DNA from: Pararhizobium_B sp963760965
GTDB taxonomy: Bacteria > Pseudomonadota > Alphaproteobacteria > Rhizobiales > Rhizobiaceae
Direction of reading: 5' to 3'
Length of the DNA: 64,000 bases
Assembly (NCBI GenBank): GCA_963760965.1
Contig: CAVXEW010000007.1
Span: 372,001 to 436,000, forward strand
Shown here in pieces: positions 1 through 8,642 of the stretch. Below the pieces are notes generated by a model. The model did no database searches. It saw nothing but the letters and a program-made list of their open reading frames with translations, and was not told the DNA's origin. Position numbers and translations under genes: made by a program. Numbering within the stretch: the first letter of the stretch is position 1; every line of letters starts with the position of its first letter.

Positions 1-377
1 GCCTCAGTCGTCGCGGGGGTGCGGGAGATTGCGGGGCCCCAGTAGATGTTGCCGATCTCGGCGACGCCGTTGGCCGCGTCGATGCGCATCAGTGTCTGGC
101 GCCCCTCGACCCGCCCGCTGGCCTTGTCGATGACTGCGAAGAACATCGGGTCGGCGCTCGCCTCGGCCTTTTCGAGCCACGGCTGGAAGGCCTCGCGGTT
201 CTCCGGCGGATAGTCCGGCAGCCAGGCGAAGCGCTCCATGGCGTCCGGCACGCTGGACGCGGCGAAGAGCTCGTCGCCGTGGCGCGCCGCGCTCAAGGGT
301 TCCAGCCGGACGAACCGGCCTTCCATGGCCTTCCGCGCCGGCCGCTCGCATCCCCTCCAGTCGCTGAGATCGGTCAT
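1..377 (-). CDS. GNAT family N-acetyltransferase (3' part cut by window edge)
   Basis: Reading leftward from an ATG at 377 gives an open frame to the window edge, beginning MTDLSDWRGCERPARKAMEG. The segment RFVRLEPLSAARHGDELFAA followed by GVAEIGNIYWGPAISRTPA is typical of RimJ-type GNAT acetyltransferases, which move an acetyl group from acetyl-CoA to an amine; strand beta-4 (the GNIYWGP segment) is the conserved part visible here. The acetyl-CoA pyrophosphate loop would lie beyond the edge. A purine-rich stretch lies just upstream of the ATG. The gene is divergent from the aminotransferase at 461, sharing an intergenic region of about 80 bases. The substrate cannot be told. Confidence 0.75.
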   Translation of the reverse strand, partial: MTDLSDWRGCERPARKAMEGRFVRLEPLSAARHGDELFAASSVPDAMERFAWLPDYPPENREAFQPWLEKAEASADPMFFAVIDKASGRVEGRQTLMRIDAANGVAEIGNIYWGPAISRTPATTE

Positions 378-460
378 GCCCTGCTTCCATTTGAAATTTC
401 GTGGCGGATAGGACATGAGTTCGGCACAAAACACAACAGGACGCGCGGAGGAAAAGGCCT

Positions 461-1654
461 ATGCTCACGACCAACCCGGCTTTCGGACGGATCGGCGAGG
501 AAAACGCCTTCGCCGTTCTCGCCCGCGCTACGGAACTGGCCCGCAGCGGACGCGACGTGATCAACCTCGGCATCGGCCAGCCCGACTTCAGGACGCCGGA
601 GCATATCGTCGAGGCGGCCGTCAGGGCGCTCCGGGACGGCCACCACGGCTACACGCCCGCGAACGGCCTGCTCGCGACACGCGAGGCAGTCGTCCGCCGC
701 ACTCTGGCGACGACGGGGATCGAGGTGTCGGCGGAGCGGGTCATGATCATGCCGGGCGGGAAGCCGACCATGTATGCGGCGATCGTGATGTTCGGCGAGC
801 CGGGCGCGGAGATCCTCTATCCCGACCCGGGCTTCCCCATCTACCGCTCCATGATCGAATATACCGGCGCGACGCCCGTTCCGGTGCCGGTGCGCGAGGA
901 GAACGGCTTCGCCTTCTCGGCGGAGGAGACCCTGTCGCTGATCACGCCGCGCACGCGCCTGCTGATCCTCAATTCGCCCGCCAACCCGACCGGCGGCGTC
1001 ACGCCGCGCAACGAGATCGAGAGGCTCGTGAAGGGCCTGGAGGACCATCCGCACGTCGCCGTGCTTTCCGACGAGATCTACGACGTCATGACCTATGACG
1101 GCGCCTCCCACACCTCGCTGCTCGCTTTCCCGGCGATCCGCGACCGGCTGATCGTGCTGAACGGCTGGTCCAAGACCTGGGCGATGACCGGCTGGCGCAT
1201 GGGCTGGTCGATCTGGCCGGAAGGCGGCGCCGGGGCCGGGCTCTACGACAACGTGCGCAAGCTCGCCGTCAATTGCTGGTCCTGCGTCAACGCCCCGAGC
1301 CAGTTCGCAGGCATCGCCGCGATCGACGGTCCGCAGGACGCCGTCGAGGCGATGATGGCCGCCTTCGACCGGCGCCGCAAGCTGGTCGTCGCCGGAATGA
1401 ACAGGCTGCCGGGCGTCACCTGCGCCACGCCGAAGGGCGCCTTCTACGCCTTTCCCAACGTCTCCAGGACGGGCTGGAAGGCGAAGAAACTCGCATCCGA
1501 GCTGCTCGATGAAGCCGGCGTCGCGCTCATCGGCGGGCCGGACTTCGGCATCCTCGGAGAAGGCTACGTCCGCCTCTCCTATGCGAATTCGGAAGAAAAC
1601 ATCGCCCGCGCAATCGACCGGATCGCCGGCTTCCTGGCCGAACGGGCGCCGTGA
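461..1654 (+). CDS. Pyridoxal-phosphate-dependent class I/II aminotransferase
   Basis: A 397-residue fold-type I aminotransferase of the aspartate aminotransferase superfamily. Visible features are the N-terminal LGIGQPDFRTP segment, the NSPANPTGG loop (about residues 171-179), the DEIYD cofactor-binding Asp (about 204) and the Schiff-base lysine in NGWSKTWAMTGWRMG (Lys238). A C-terminal arginine for the substrate carboxylate is present in YVRLSYANS. Length is normal for the family. It is cytoplasmic and moves an amino group between an amino acid and a 2-oxoacid; substrate specificity cannot be read from sequence. It stands alone, followed at once by a UUCG-capped hairpin. Confidence 0.9.
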   Translation: MLTTNPAFGRIGEENAFAVLARATELARSGRDVINLGIGQPDFRTPEHIVEAAVRALRDGHHGYTPANGLLATREAVVRRTLATTGIEVSAERVMIMPGGKPTMYAAIVMFGEPGAEILYPDPGFPIYRSMIEYTGATPVPVPVREENGFAFSAEETLSLITPRTRLLILNSPANPTGGVTPRNEIERLVKGLEDHPHVAVLSDEIYDVMTYDGASHTSLLAFPAIRDRLIVLNGWSKTWAMTGWRMGWSIWPEGGAGAGLYDNVRKLAVNCWSCVNAPSQFAGIAAIDGPQDAVEAMMAAFDRRRKLVVAGMNRLPGVTCATPKGAFYAFPNVSRTGWKAKKLASELLDEAGVALIGGPDFGILGEGYVRLSYANSEENIARAIDRIAGFLAERAP

Positions 1655-1656
1655 GG

Positions 1657-1676
1657 GCGCTGGCTTCGGCCGGCGC
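1657..1676 (+). terminator. UUCG-loop hairpin between convergent genes
   Basis: Eight-base arms (gcgctggc / gccggcgc, one G-T pair) enclose a ttcg tetraloop, three bases after the aminotransferase stop. No clear T run follows. The gene on the other side (ending at 1694) converges on it, so it may serve both. Confidence 0.5.
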
Positions 1677-1693
1677 TTGCGGGGCCCCGACGG

Positions 1694-2563
1694 TCAGTCG
1701 GTGCGGCCGAACGTGTAGGTGAGCCCGACCATGGCCGAGAACTGGTTCGCGTCCGCAGTGACCGGACTGTCGGCCGCATCGCCGATCAGCCGGGAATAGC
1801 CGGCCGAGCCGCGAACGTTCCAGCGCCGCGTGAGCCGGTAGGTCGCGCCGAGGTCGAAGGAGACGTCCTTGAAGCCGGCGCCGGCGTCGAAGGGCGCGAG
1901 GTGGGCGAGCGAAGCGGCGCTCTGGGCCGGCGTCACGGAGAAATAGTTGTTCATGTAGCCGGCCGAGGCGTAGGTCGTGCTGAGATACGGCGACAGCGTC
2001 AGCCGGTTCGTCACCTTGAAGTCCGCGCCGACGCCGGCCTTGACCGTAAAGCTGCCGCTGGCGTCGCCCGTGACCTGGCTACCGACCGCTGCGTCGATGA
2101 AAAACGGGTCCAAGTGATAGGCGGTGAAGCCGCCGAGGATCAGCCCGCCGTCGACGTTCCCGAGCCCGTTGAGCCTCGCCGCGTCGGTCTGGTCACGCCC
2201 GAACGTGTATCCGGCGAGCGGGCCGATGTCGAGGTTGCCGAACCGCAGCGCGGCGTAGCGGATGTCGTCGAGCCCGCGGAACGTGAAGCGCGAGCGCTCG
2301 TTCGGGTCGTAGTTGTCGCCGTAGTAGTGCGGTATCACGATGGGAAAGGCCAGAAACCGGTACTTGTCAGAACCCTCGTATTTCGGGCTGGCAAGGCCGA
2401 TCGCACCCACCTCGAAACCCCAGTGCCCCGCATTCGCCTGCGGCGCGGCGGGGCTCTCCGCCGGCGCCGCCGGAAGATCGGCTGCGCTGCAGGCAAGGGT
2501 CGCCGGCCCGATGCCTGCCATCCCGGCAATCAACGCTGCGAGAACTGGGGTACGCTTCGCCAT
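1694..2563 (-). CDS. MipA/OmpV family outer-membrane protein
   Basis: A 289-residue protein with an N-terminal signal peptide (about residues 1-27, ending near LACSAADLP), then a Pro/Ala linker and a beta-barrel-like body of alternating short strands rich in Gly, Tyr and Phe. Family marks are KYEGSDKYRFLAFPI near the start, FTFRGLDD, the repeated TLSPYLSTTYAS type strands, and the terminal VGLTYTFGRTD ending in an aromatic-bearing strand. MipA-like proteins are outer-membrane scaffolds; some act with murein-remodelling enzymes, but a specific role here is unknown. Transcribed leftward with no close partner. Confidence 0.85.
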   Translation of the reverse strand: MAKRTPVLAALIAGMAGIGPATLACSAADLPAAPAESPAAPQANAGHWGFEVGAIGLASPKYEGSDKYRFLAFPIVIPHYYGDNYDPNERSRFTFRGLDDIRYAALRFGNLDIGPLAGYTFGRDQTDAARLNGLGNVDGGLILGGFTAYHLDPFFIDAAVGSQVTGDASGSFTVKAGVGADFKVTNRLTLSPYLSTTYASAGYMNNYFSVTPAQSAASLAHLAPFDAGAGFKDVSFDLGATYRLTRRWNVRGSAGYSRLIGDAADSPVTADANQFSAMVGLTYTFGRTD

Positions 2564-2696
2564 TGGCTTCCTTCCGGGGTTCGCGGATGCGGATGCATCC
2601 GCTGCGGCGCGCGAACGCGACCCGTCCCGGCGAAGCTAACCTTCGGATGGCAGGAAGGTCTACCCCCTGTTCTTCCCGTGGCCGGAAAGAATTGCG

Positions 2697-3395
2697 CTAC
2701 GTCTTGGCTGCCGAGACGGTAGCCTCGATGTGTTCGATCAGTTTGTCCGGCAGGCCGAGACGCCCCGCGAGCAGGTCCAGGTACCCCCGTTCGGCCCGGG
2801 TATCCGGATCGACGGCGATGCGGGCCGCGGTGTAGATCTCGACCTTGCGCTCGTCGGACGTCGCCGCCGCGAGGATGACGTCGAAGCCGGCCGGATCGTC
2901 GATCTCGTTCTGCAGGAACGCCTGGGCTTCCGCATCCAGCGAAGTCTCCCTCAGCTTTCCGAGGATTCTCTGTCGCTCGGCAGCGTCGATGTGCCCGTCG
3001 GCCGCCGCCGCCGCGATCATCACGCGCACGAGCAACAGCGCGAAATCGGGATCCGCCGCCTGCTGGTCGAGATGGAAGGCGCTCTCGCCCTGTCCCGGCA
3101 GCCGGGAGGGATCGCCTCCCTGCTCGCCGCTGCCCGGCCGGTTGCCCCGCTGATAGTCCTGGTATGCCTGGTAGCCGAGCCCGGCGATGGCGGCAAGGCC
3201 GCCGAGTTTCAGCGCCGATGTCGTCAGGCTGCGGCCCGGGCCGGTACCGAGCAGGATGGCCGCGATGGCGCCGGCCGCGAGCGGATTGCGTTCCGCCGCA
3301 TCCACTGCCCTGGACCCGGCCTCGCGCACCGTATTGTCCGTGCCTGGCACCCTTGAACCGAGAAGCTGGTCGAGAAGCTGCTTGGGATCGAACAT
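2697..3395 (-). CDS. DUF533 / TerB-like family protein
   Basis: A 232-residue protein starting MFDPKQLLDQLLGS at an ATG at 3395; a longer upstream reading is possible but lacks family resemblance. The layout matches YebE-like DUF533 proteins: a short amphipathic start, a hydrophobic Gly/Ala/Leu segment (about 38-75) that may enter the membrane, a Gln/Gly/Pro linker (about 80-105) and a C-terminal helical TerB-like domain (about 110-230) with the LLVRVMIAAAAADGHID segment. Function in this family is not established. Downstream of KDPG aldolase on the same strand, 68 bases away. Confidence 0.8.
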   Translation of the reverse strand: MFDPKQLLDQLLGSRVPGTDNTVREAGSRAVDAAERNPLAAGAIAAILLGTGPGRSLTTSALKLGGLAAIAGLGYQAYQDYQRGNRPGSGEQGGDPSRLPGQGESAFHLDQQAADPDFALLLVRVMIAAAAADGHIDAAERQRILGKLRETSLDAEAQAFLQNEIDDPAGFDVILAAATSDERKVEIYTAARIAVDPDTRAERGYLDLLAGRLGLPDKLIEHIEATVSAAKT

Positions 3396-3463
3396 TGCGG
3401 GCTCTGCCTCCTCTGGCTGCGATCGAAGGACCGGATGCCAGTGTTGCCCGCCCGCAATGGCAA

Positions 3464-4117
3464 TTAGATGACGAAGCCGCCGCGGCCGAGCCTCGAGGCC
3501 TCGCCGGCCAGCGCCGTGATGCCGTCCCAGTCGCCGGCCGCAACCATCTCCTTCGGAGCCACCCACGATCCGCCCACGCACACGACGTTGGGAAGCGACA
3601 GGTAGTCCGCGGCGTTGCCTGGAGAAATGCCGCCCGTCGGGCAGAAGCTGACGCCCGCGAGCGGCGAGGAAAGCGACTTCAGGTAGGCCGCGCCGCCGGC
3701 CTGCTCCGCGGGGAAGAACTTCAGCACCGAATATCCCTCCTCGCGCAGCGCCATCACCTCGCTCGCCGTTACGGCGCCGGGAAGCAGCGGAACGTCTGAG
3801 CCGCGGGCCGCATCGAGGAGTTCCTGCGTCGTGCCCGGGCTCACGATGAATTTCGCGCCGGCGTCCTCTGCCTCCGCGAACTGGCGCGCGTCGAGGATCG
3901 TTCCCGCGCCGGCCACGGCCCCCTCGACCTCGTCGGCCACGGCGCGGATCGCGTCGAGGGCTGCCGGCGTGCGCAGCGTGATCTCGATCGCCTTGAGCCC
4001 GCCGGCCACCAGCGCGCGCGCCAGCGGAACGGCCGTCGAGGCATCCTCGACGACGAGCACCGGCACCACCGGCTGGAGCTTGAGGATGGAAAGTAGCGTT
4101 TCGGATTTCCTGACCAT
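3464..4117 (-). CDS. eda: 2-dehydro-3-deoxy-phosphogluconate (KDPG) aldolase
   Basis: A 217-residue class I aldolase that splits 2-keto-3-deoxy-6-phosphogluconate into pyruvate and glyceraldehyde 3-phosphate in the Entner-Doudoroff route. Visible are VVPVLVVED near the start, the catalytic Glu in IEITLRT (Glu45), the VSPGTT loop, LLPGAVTASE, and the Schiff-base lysine in YSVLKFFPAE (Lys133), then the phosphate-binding CPTGGIS. Start at 4117 is favoured because an AGGCG lies just upstream; a second ATG six codons earlier (4135) is possible. No other pathway genes are adjacent. Confidence 0.93.
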   Translation of the reverse strand: MVRKSETLLSILKLQPVVPVLVVEDASTAVPLARALVAGGLKAIEITLRTPAALDAIRAVADEVEGAVAGAGTILDARQFAEAEDAGAKFIVSPGTTQELLDAARGSDVPLLPGAVTASEVMALREEGYSVLKFFPAEQAGGAAYLKSLSSPLAGVSFCPTGGISPGNAADYLSLPNVVCVGGSWVAPKEMVAAGDWDGITALAGEASRLGRGGFVI

Positions 4118-4185
4118 GATCGCCTGCCGCAACATTATGGAGCTAGAGCGCCGGCTTAGTCCCTGCGGGCCGCGATGTCCATCGC

Positions 4186-5100
4186 TCAGCGGCAGGATGC
4201 CGGATCGTTCGCCTCCCCGTTCCTGAGCAGGCGGCGGACGGCCCCCGCGACCTTTCCGGCGAGAGCGGCCAGCCGGAACAGGCCGGAACGCGCGGACCGC
4301 CGGGAAAGCATTTCCATCGTCCGCGGACCGGCAATTCCGTCGGGCGCCAGTCCGCTCGCGCGCTGGAAGGACTGGAGCGCAGTTTCCGTTCCGGATCCGA
4401 AACGGCCGTCCACGCGGAGCCTGAAGCCGGCGGCGGCCAGCTTGCGCTGCAGTTGCGCGACGTCGTCTCCGGCCGAACCGCGGGCAAGGGCGGCCGTCTC
4501 CCCGGCGCCGCCGCGGCGCGCGCTGCAGGCCGCAAACGCCCGGCGCAACCGTTCGTCGTAGCCGTTTCGCCGCCAGTCCGGCCCGTTGTAGCCGCGCGCG
4601 AAGCCGGCCCAGTCCCGGCGCTTCAATGCGTCGAGAAGACCGGCATGGCGGAGAAATTGCATCATCAGCCGAAGTTGTCCCTCCGCTCCGGAGCGCGCCT
4701 CGGCCACCAGTTCGTCGACGCCGGCATAGCCGAGTGCGCGCCAGTGCGCCCCCATCACCTGCCCCACGCCCCAGGAGGCGGACTGGTAGGCGGCGTCGCG
4801 GTCGAGCGCGGCGGCCCGCCGGAGCATCGCCCAGCGGCCGGCCTGCGACAGGGGATTCGCAACTCCGCCGGCCCGCGGAGAGGCGAGACCGGATCTTCTT
4901 GCGAGCGCCCGGACGGACGGCTTGCAGAGACGGTCGAAATAATGGCCTTCCCACCGGATCGGCGGCTCCGGCCGGCCGTCGACGAGGACGATTGCCAGGC
5001 CGCCGCTCTCGATCTCGACGACGGTTTCCAGTGCCGCCGGATCGACGCCCTCGCTGGCGGCAGCGGCAGAAATCGCTTCGCAAAGTTCACTGGTCGACAT
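4186..5100 (-). CDS. N-acetylmuramidase-domain peptidoglycan hydrolase with C-terminal peptidoglycan-binding domain
   Basis: A 304-residue protein. Residues about 1-195 match the DUF3380 N-acetylmuramidase family: VVEIESGG carries the likely catalytic Glu, followed by the WEGHYFDRL segment, the ASWGVGQVMGAHW loop and the FARGYNGP segment. Residues about 205-265 form a PG_binding_1 module (GDDVAQLQRKLAAAGF, VDGRFGSGTE, APDGIAGPRT). The start at 5100 is set by AAGGAG eight bases upstream; no signal peptide is seen, so export could depend on a holin or other route, as for phage-type lysins. Related enzymes are often phage or gene-transfer-agent lysins, but no phage genes lie nearby. Confidence 0.83.
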   Translation of the reverse strand: MSTSELCEAISAAAASEGVDPAALETVVEIESGGLAIVLVDGRPEPPIRWEGHYFDRLCKPSVRALARRSGLASPRAGGVANPLSQAGRWAMLRRAAALDRDAAYQSASWGVGQVMGAHWRALGYAGVDELVAEARSGAEGQLRLMMQFLRHAGLLDALKRRDWAGFARGYNGPDWRRNGYDERLRRAFAACSARRGGAGETAALARGSAGDDVAQLQRKLAAAGFRLRVDGRFGSGTETALQSFQRASGLAPDGIAGPRTMEMLSRRSARSGLFRLAALAGKVAGAVRRLLRNGEANDPASCR

Positions 5101-5321
5101 CGCATCGTCTCCTTCGGATCGCTGATCGGTGCGGCGCCAAGCATGTGCCGCTCCCGCACACCGGTGACGAAAGTCGGAGCCATTATTCGGTCGATTGCGC
5201 GCGAACCGAACGATATCAGGCGCTTGGCGCCGCACGGCCGCTTTTCATGCCTACGCCTCGTCCCCGGTCGCCCGGCGGCAAGGCGATTGCGCCGCGGCCG
5301 AAGACCCGCTATCTCCGTCCC

Positions 5322-6266
5322 ATGAAGCCAGGATCATCCGACCATCCGCGAGAGCGCGGGAGTGGCTTGCTCGTGGCGGCGCTCTACCATTTCGCCCGGC
5401 TGCCGCGACATTCCGCCCTCAAGGAGCCCCTTGCCGAACTCTGTCGCGAAAGCGGCGTGCTCGGCACGCTGCTGCTCGCCTCCGAGGGGATCAACGGCAC
5501 CATCGCCGGGCCCGACGCCGGCGTCCGCGCCGTCCTCGGCTTCCTGCGCGCCCAGCCGGGCCTTGCCGGCCTCGAGCACAAGGAAAGCCGCGCCGCCGCA
5601 ATGCCCTTCCTGCGCATGAAGGTGCGGCTGAAGAAGGAGATCGTCACGATGGGCGTCGAGGGCATCGACCCGGCGAGGTCGGCGGGCACCTATGTGGAGC
5701 CGGGCGACTGGAACGCGCTGATCCGCGATCCGGACACCGTCGTCATCGACACCCGCAACGCCTACGAGGTCGCCATCGGTACCTTCCGTGGCGCCGTCGA
5801 TCCGGGAACGCTCAGTTTTCGCGACTTCCCGGACTGGGTTCGCCGGCATCGGGACCTCGTCGGGAAGCCCAGGGTCGCCATGTTCTGCACCGGCGGCATC
5901 CGCTGCGAGAAGGCGACGGCCTTCATGAAGGCCGAAGGGTTCGAGAACGTCTTCCACCTGAAGGGCGGCATCCTGAAATATCTCGAGGAAGTTCCGCGGG
6001 AAGACAGCCTCTGGGAAGGAGCCTGCTTCGTCTTCGACGAGCGCGTCTCCGTCACCCACGGCCTCGCCGAGGGAGAACACGTTCTCTGTCGCGCCTGCCG
6101 GCACCCGCTGGCAGCCGAGGAGACCGCCTCGCCGCTGTTCGAGGAAGGCGTCTCCTGCCCGCGCTGCCACGCTGTACGCAGCGAGGAGGACCGGGAACGC
6201 TATCGCCAGCGTCATCGGCAGGTCGAGTTTGCCGAGAGGCGCGGCAAACGGCACATCGGCGGCTGA
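5322..6266 (+). CDS. trhO: tRNA uridine(34) hydroxylase TrhO (rhodanese-related)
   Basis: A 314-residue protein of the YceA/TrhO family, which makes 5-hydroxyuridine at the wobble position of tRNA. An N-terminal ferredoxin-like domain (about 15-110, with LLLASEGINGTIAG) is followed by a rhodanese domain (about 125-225; VIDTRNAYEV, then the active-site loop MFCTGGIRCEKA with Cys189) and a C-terminal zinc-finger-like tail with CRAC and CPRC pairs. Start at the ATG at 5322 gives the usual family length. Divergent from the muramidase, with 221 bases between. Confidence 0.92.
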   Translation: MKPGSSDHPRERGSGLLVAALYHFARLPRHSALKEPLAELCRESGVLGTLLLASEGINGTIAGPDAGVRAVLGFLRAQPGLAGLEHKESRAAAMPFLRMKVRLKKEIVTMGVEGIDPARSAGTYVEPGDWNALIRDPDTVVIDTRNAYEVAIGTFRGAVDPGTLSFRDFPDWVRRHRDLVGKPRVAMFCTGGIRCEKATAFMKAEGFENVFHLKGGILKYLEEVPREDSLWEGACFVFDERVSVTHGLAEGEHVLCRACRHPLAAEETASPLFEEGVSCPRCHAVRSEEDRERYRQRHRQVEFAERRGKRHIGG

Positions 6267-6273
6267 CGGCCCC

Positions 6274-7530
6274 ATGCGGCACGAAGGCGGCTCCGACAGC
6301 ATCCTCGTAATCGGCGGCGGAATCATCGGCGTCACGATCGCCGCGCATCTCGCCGAGACGGGCCGGCACGTCACGCTCGTCGACCGCAAGGGCATCGCGC
6401 TGGAGGCGAGCTACGGCAACGCCGCCGCCCTCGCCTTTTCCGACATATTGCCGATGGCGTCGCCGGGGATCATGAGGAAGGCGCCGAAATGGCTCTTCGA
6501 CCCCCTCGGGCCGCTGAGCATCCGGCCGAGCTACCTGCCGAAGATCGCGCCCTGGCTCTACCGTTTCTGGCGCGCCAGCAGCACGCGCCGGTACGCTGAG
6601 GCCACCACCGCGCAGGGCGCCATGATGGCGCTCGGCCGGCAGGAAGCCGTCGCCTTCTACGAACGCATCGGTGCGAGCCACATGATCCGCCACGACGGGT
6701 CGATCGAGCTCTACCAGAGCGAAGCCGAATTCAAGGAGAGCCTCGAAGGCTGGGCCGCCTGCGAGCGGGCAGGCATCGCCTTCCGGCACCTGCACGGCGG
6801 GGAGATTGCCGACTACCAGCCCGGCCTGTCGCGCGACTTCGTCAGCGCCACCTTCGTGCCGGACTGGAAGACCGTGTCCGATCCGCACGAGCTTGCCAGG
6901 ACCGTCTGGCGCTATGCCGAAACCCGCGGCGCCGTCTTCCGGAAAGGCGACGTCCTCCGGCTCGCGCGCAACCCGTCCGGCCGCGCCGAGGCCCAGCTCG
7001 CGGACGCCACGTTCGCCGCCGACCGCATCGTGATCGCCGCCGGCGCCTGGTCGCACCGCCTCATGCGCACGGTCAGCCGGCTCAGCATGCCGCTCGAGAC
7101 CGAGCGGGGATACAACACGACCCTGCCCGTCGGCGCCGGCGACATCCGCCGCCAGCTCGTCTTCCCCGGCCACGGTTTCGTCGTAACCCCGCTCGAGAAC
7201 GGCGTTCGCGTCGGAGGCGCGGTGGAACTCGCCGGCCTCGACCTGCCACCGAATTTCGCCCGCTCCAAGGCGATGCTCGCAAAGGCCAAGCAGTTTCTCC
7301 CGGACCTCAAGACCGAAGGCGGCAGGGAATGGATGGGCTTCCGCCCCTCCCTTCCGGACAGCAAGCCCGCGATCGGTGCACTGCCCGGCGCCGGGGACAT
7401 CGTCTGCGCCTTCGGCCATGGCCATCTCGGACTGACGCAGTCGGTCGCGACTGCCCTCATCGTCAGGGCGATCGTCGAGGATGTTCGCCCGCCGATCGAT
7501 CTCGCTCCCTATCGTCCAGACCGCTTCTGA
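6274..7530 (+). CDS. FAD-dependent D-amino-acid dehydrogenase/oxidase, probably for D-hydroxyproline
   Basis: A 418-residue DadA/DAO-type flavoenzyme. The FAD-binding Rossmann motif is seen at residues 11-22 (LVIGGGIIGVTIA), with RKGIALEASYGNAA after it and a second FAD contact in FGHGHLGLTQS near the C-terminus. It ends one base before the SD of the 4-hydroxyproline epimerase gene, so the two form an operon. In that pathway the epimerase makes cis-4-hydroxy-D-proline and a DadA-like flavoenzyme (HypO in Sinorhizobium) oxidises it. The pairing supports that role; sequence alone shows only the family. Start at 6274 avoids overlap with trhO. Confidence 0.85.
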   Translation: MRHEGGSDSILVIGGGIIGVTIAAHLAETGRHVTLVDRKGIALEASYGNAAALAFSDILPMASPGIMRKAPKWLFDPLGPLSIRPSYLPKIAPWLYRFWRASSTRRYAEATTAQGAMMALGRQEAVAFYERIGASHMIRHDGSIELYQSEAEFKESLEGWAACERAGIAFRHLHGGEIADYQPGLSRDFVSATFVPDWKTVSDPHELARTVWRYAETRGAVFRKGDVLRLARNPSGRAEAQLADATFAADRIVIAAGAWSHRLMRTVSRLSMPLETERGYNTTLPVGAGDIRRQLVFPGHGFVVTPLENGVRVGGAVELAGLDLPPNFARSKAMLAKAKQFLPDLKTEGGREWMGFRPSLPDSKPAIGALPGAGDIVCAFGHGHLGLTQSVATALIVRAIVEDVRPPIDLAPYRPDRF

Positions 7531-7543
7531 AAGGAGCCGGACC

Positions 7544-8545
7544 ATGGCCAGCCACACCTTCTTCTGCATCGACGGTCATACCTGCGGCAATCCGGTGCGC
7601 GTGGTCACCGGGGGCGCGCCGCAGCTTCGCGGCGCCACGATGATCGAACGCCGCGCGCATTTCGTCGAGGAATACGACTGGATCCGCACCGGCCTGATGT
7701 TCGAGCCCCGCGGCCACGACATCATGTCCGGCACGATCCTCTATCCCCCGACGCGCGAGGATTGCGACATCGCCTTCCTCTACATCGAGACGTCCGGCTG
7801 CCTGCCGATGTGCGGGCACGGCACCATCGGCACGGTCACCTTCGTGATCGAGCACGGGCTGGTGAAGCCCAGGACGCCCGGTGTCCTCGAAATCGACACG
7901 CCCGCCGGCAAGGTCGTCGCCCGCTACAGGCAGGAGGGCGGCCATGTAACCGAGGTGCGGCTCACCAACGTACCGTCCTTCGTCCACGCGACCGGGCTCG
8001 AAGCCGAGGTCCCGGGTCTCGGCCACCTGACCGTCGACGTTGCCTATGGCGGAAACTTCTACGCCATCGTCGAGCCGCAGGACGCCTTCTCGGACATCGC
8101 CGACGTTTCCGCGCTCGACCTCGTCCGCTGGAGCCCGCTCCTGCGCGACGATCTCAACGCCCGCTACCGCTTCGTCCATCCGGAGCATCCCGAGATCAGC
8201 GGCCTGCGGCACGTGCTGTGGACCGGCCGTCCGACCGTCGCCGGGGCCACCGCCCGCAACGCCGTATTCTACGGCGAGAAGGCGATCGACCGCTCGCCTT
8301 GCGGAACAGGCACGTCGGCCCGCATGGCGCACCGGGCGGCGCGCGGCGAACTGATGGAAGGCGAGGACTTCGTTCATGAAAGCATCATCGGCTCGCTCTT
8401 CCACGGCCGCATCGAGGGCCGCGCGAAGGTCGGCGACCGCGACGCCATCGTTCCCTCGATCGCCGGCTGGGCGGTGATCACCGGACTCAACACGATCTTC
8501 ATCGACGACCGCGACCCCTTCGCCAAAGGCTTCACCCTGGCCTGA
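7544..8545 (+). CDS. 4-hydroxyproline 2-epimerase (proline racemase family)
   Basis: A 333-residue proline-racemase-fold enzyme. Both catalytic cysteines are present: Cys90 in CLPMCGHGTIG and Cys253 in RSPCGTGTSAR. The Cys-Cys pair, rather than Cys-Thr, fits a 4-hydroxyproline epimerase or proline racemase and not a trans-3-hydroxyproline dehydratase. It converts trans-4-hydroxy-L-proline to the cis-D form in the cytoplasm. AAGGAG lies directly after the stop of the upstream oxidoreductase, giving a tight two-gene unit. The rest of the pathway (hydroxypyrroline-carboxylate deaminase, ketoglutarate semialdehyde dehydrogenase) is not in this window, though an unrelated-looking aldehyde dehydrogenase is at 23595. 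Confidence 0.9.
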   Translation: MASHTFFCIDGHTCGNPVRVVTGGAPQLRGATMIERRAHFVEEYDWIRTGLMFEPRGHDIMSGTILYPPTREDCDIAFLYIETSGCLPMCGHGTIGTVTFVIEHGLVKPRTPGVLEIDTPAGKVVARYRQEGGHVTEVRLTNVPSFVHATGLEAEVPGLGHLTVDVAYGGNFYAIVEPQDAFSDIADVSALDLVRWSPLLRDDLNARYRFVHPEHPEISGLRHVLWTGRPTVAGATARNAVFYGEKAIDRSPCGTGTSARMAHRAARGELMEGEDFVHESIIGSLFHGRIEGRAKVGDRDAIVPSIAGWAVITGLNTIFIDDRDPFAKGFTLA

Positions 8546-8642
8546 GGGTGGAAGGACTGTTCACCGGCGGAGATTGGCGCCGCTCGTCCTCAGTCACCAT
8601 TTCCGCCCAATCCTCGCGAAACGGAGCAGGAAGGACGCTACG

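Noticed and set aside
4186..5100. Prophage or gene-transfer-agent region around the muramidase
   Set aside because: No structural, packaging or holin genes flank it; neighbours are metabolic genes.
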